64,000 nt of DNA, from the NCBI RefSeq assembly GCF_001889025.1, contig NZ_CP018154.1, positions 1,230,501-1,294,500 of the forward strand, given 5' to 3'. Below the pieces are notes generated by a model. That model saw nothing but the letters and a program-made list of their open reading frames with translations. It made no database searches and was not told the DNA's origin. Positions 63,390 through 64,000 of this stretch are shown here, one piece after another (the first letter of the stretch is position 1; each line of letters starts with the position of its first letter). This stretch comes from Sphingorhabdus lutea. GTDB taxonomy: Bacteria; Pseudomonadota; Alphaproteobacteria; Sphingomonadales; Sphingomonadaceae. A program made the position numbers and the translations under genes.

Positions 63390-64000
63390 TCACGCCAAAG
63401 CAGCGATAAGCCCTTCAAATAATCGGCGGCCATCGCTGCCTCCATGCATAGTTTCAATCATCCGTTCAGGATGCGGCATCATGCCCAAAACATTGCCTTT
63501 TTCGTTTAATATTCCGGCAATATTACGCGCCGAACCATTGACATATTCGCCATAGCGAAATGCAATACGGCCATCATTTTCCAACATATCCAATGTGGCA
63601 TCATCAGCAAAATAATTGCCATCATGATGCGCAACAGGAAACATTACCTGCTCCCCCTTTTTATATTGTGATGTGAATGGCGTGCTATTATTTTCAACGT
63701 TTAGTGGCACATTGCGGCAGATAAAATTTATACCCGCATTGCGCATTAACGCGCCGGGTAATAACCCTGCCTCGGTCAAAATTTGAAAACCATTACACAC
63801 GCCTAAAGTAGGAACGCCGCGATTTGCCGCCGCAACAACGTCTTGCATAATCGGGGAACGCGCAGCCATTGCGCCGGAACGCAAATAATCGCCATATGAA
63901 AAACCGCCCGGAATGGCGATTAAATCGACCCCATCGGGCAGGCTGCTATCACCATGCCAAACAAGCAAGGTTTCCGCGCCGGTAATGCTGGAAATTGCCA
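63390..64000 (-). CDS. purQ: Phosphoribosylformylglycinamidine synthase subunit PurQ, 5' end cut by window
   Basis: Glutaminase subunit of FGAM synthase in purine biosynthesis. The visible 203 codons run from the window edge ([16 protein letters not shown], read by hand) to the stop at 63390. The class I glutaminase pattern is present: [22 protein letters not shown], catalytic Cys in [20 protein letters not shown] (quoted in part), and His/Glu in [10 protein letters not shown]. The missing front part should be about 20 residues containing VIVFPGSNCD-like sequence. Partner purS would be expected beyond the edge. A TTG start inside this frame is not needed. Confidence 0.94.
   Translation of the reverse strand, partial: AISSITGAETLLVWHGDSSLPDGVDLIAIPGGFSYGDYLRSGAMAARSPIMQDVVAAANRGVPTLGVCNGFQILTEAGLLPGALMRNAGINFICRNVPLNVENNSTPFTSQYKKGEQVMFPVAHHDGNYFADDATLDMLENDGRIAFRYGEYVNGSARNIAGILNEKGNVLGMMPHPERMIETMHGGSDGRRLFEGLIAALA

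Overview
The window looks like a stretch of chromosome from an alphaproteobacterium, most likely a Sphingomonadales member with an unusually AT-rich genome for that group (a low-GC Sphingorhabdus-like organism would fit; this is inference from protein types and gene order). Supporting signs are the rpmH-rnpA-yidD-yidC-engB-dapE block, an RNase E with an acidic insert in its S1 domain, an RcdA/DUF1465 protein, a SUV3-type helicase followed by fdxA, a class I PHA synthase, a TonB-dependent receptor and a LytS/LytTR pair. No phage, insertion sequence, CRISPR array or toxin-antitoxin module was seen. Almost everything is housekeeping; there is no convincing new multi-gene defence or biosynthetic system.

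Layout. 1-5510 (minus): dapE (cut by the window edge), a GST, then engB, yidC, yidD, rnpA and rpmH, i.e. the classical ribosomal protein L34 / RNase P / membrane insertase operon, with a promoter and an attenuator-like terminator visible. 5507-8306 (minus): small membrane protein, HhH-GPD DNA glycosylase, lipoprotein, rlmB. 8489-9912 (plus): tRNA-Tyr with an odd 83-bp tandem repeat built from its own 3' end, then an orphan secreted protein; this is the most accessory-looking spot. 10077-14757 (plus): FAD-dependent ferredoxin reductase, SUV3-like helicase, fdxA. 14830-20161: HD protein, LytS/LytTR two-component pair, tadA, rpmB, phytase-like esterase, glycine-zipper protein. 20228-23499: putA with a nested dyad upstream. 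23522-31856: rne, RodZ-like HTH membrane protein, ptsP, two divergent DUF465 proteins and rcdA. 32052-39552: tamA-tamB and a lipoprotein-type methyltransferase, tightly packed. 39549-44540: small basic protein, lepA, phaC, phaZ. 44618-46442: an Lrp-type regulator divergent from methionine gamma-lyase. 46457-49589: acetyltransferase and a TonB receptor that has lost its N-terminus. 49762-54562: diguanylate cyclase, FprA-type ferredoxin reductase, N-acyl-D-amino-acid deacylase, secreted protein. 54608-64000: dnaN, histidine phosphatase, IalB-like protein, rlmN, thioesterase, tRNA-Val, acyl-CoA dehydrogenase, hisD, tRNA-Arg, queuosine precursor transporter, small membrane protein, purQ (cut by the window edge).

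How the genes work together: envelope biogenesis is strongly represented (YidC/YidD insertion at the inner membrane, TamA/TamB, RodZ-like protein, lipoproteins). Translation and RNA metabolism form a second theme (rnpA, rpmH, rpmB, rne, rlmB, rlmN, tadA, lepA, SUV3 helicase, three tRNAs). A carbon-storage and catabolic theme covers phaC with an intracellular phaZ depolymerase, putA, methionine gamma-lyase under a divergent Lrp regulator, D-amino-acid deacylase, thioesterase and acyl-CoA dehydrogenase. The observations most worth a second look are the tRNA-Tyr trailer repeats, the truncated TonB receptor, the nested dyad before putA, the operator-like palindrome before the Lrp/mdeA pair, and the exported methyltransferase behind tamAB.
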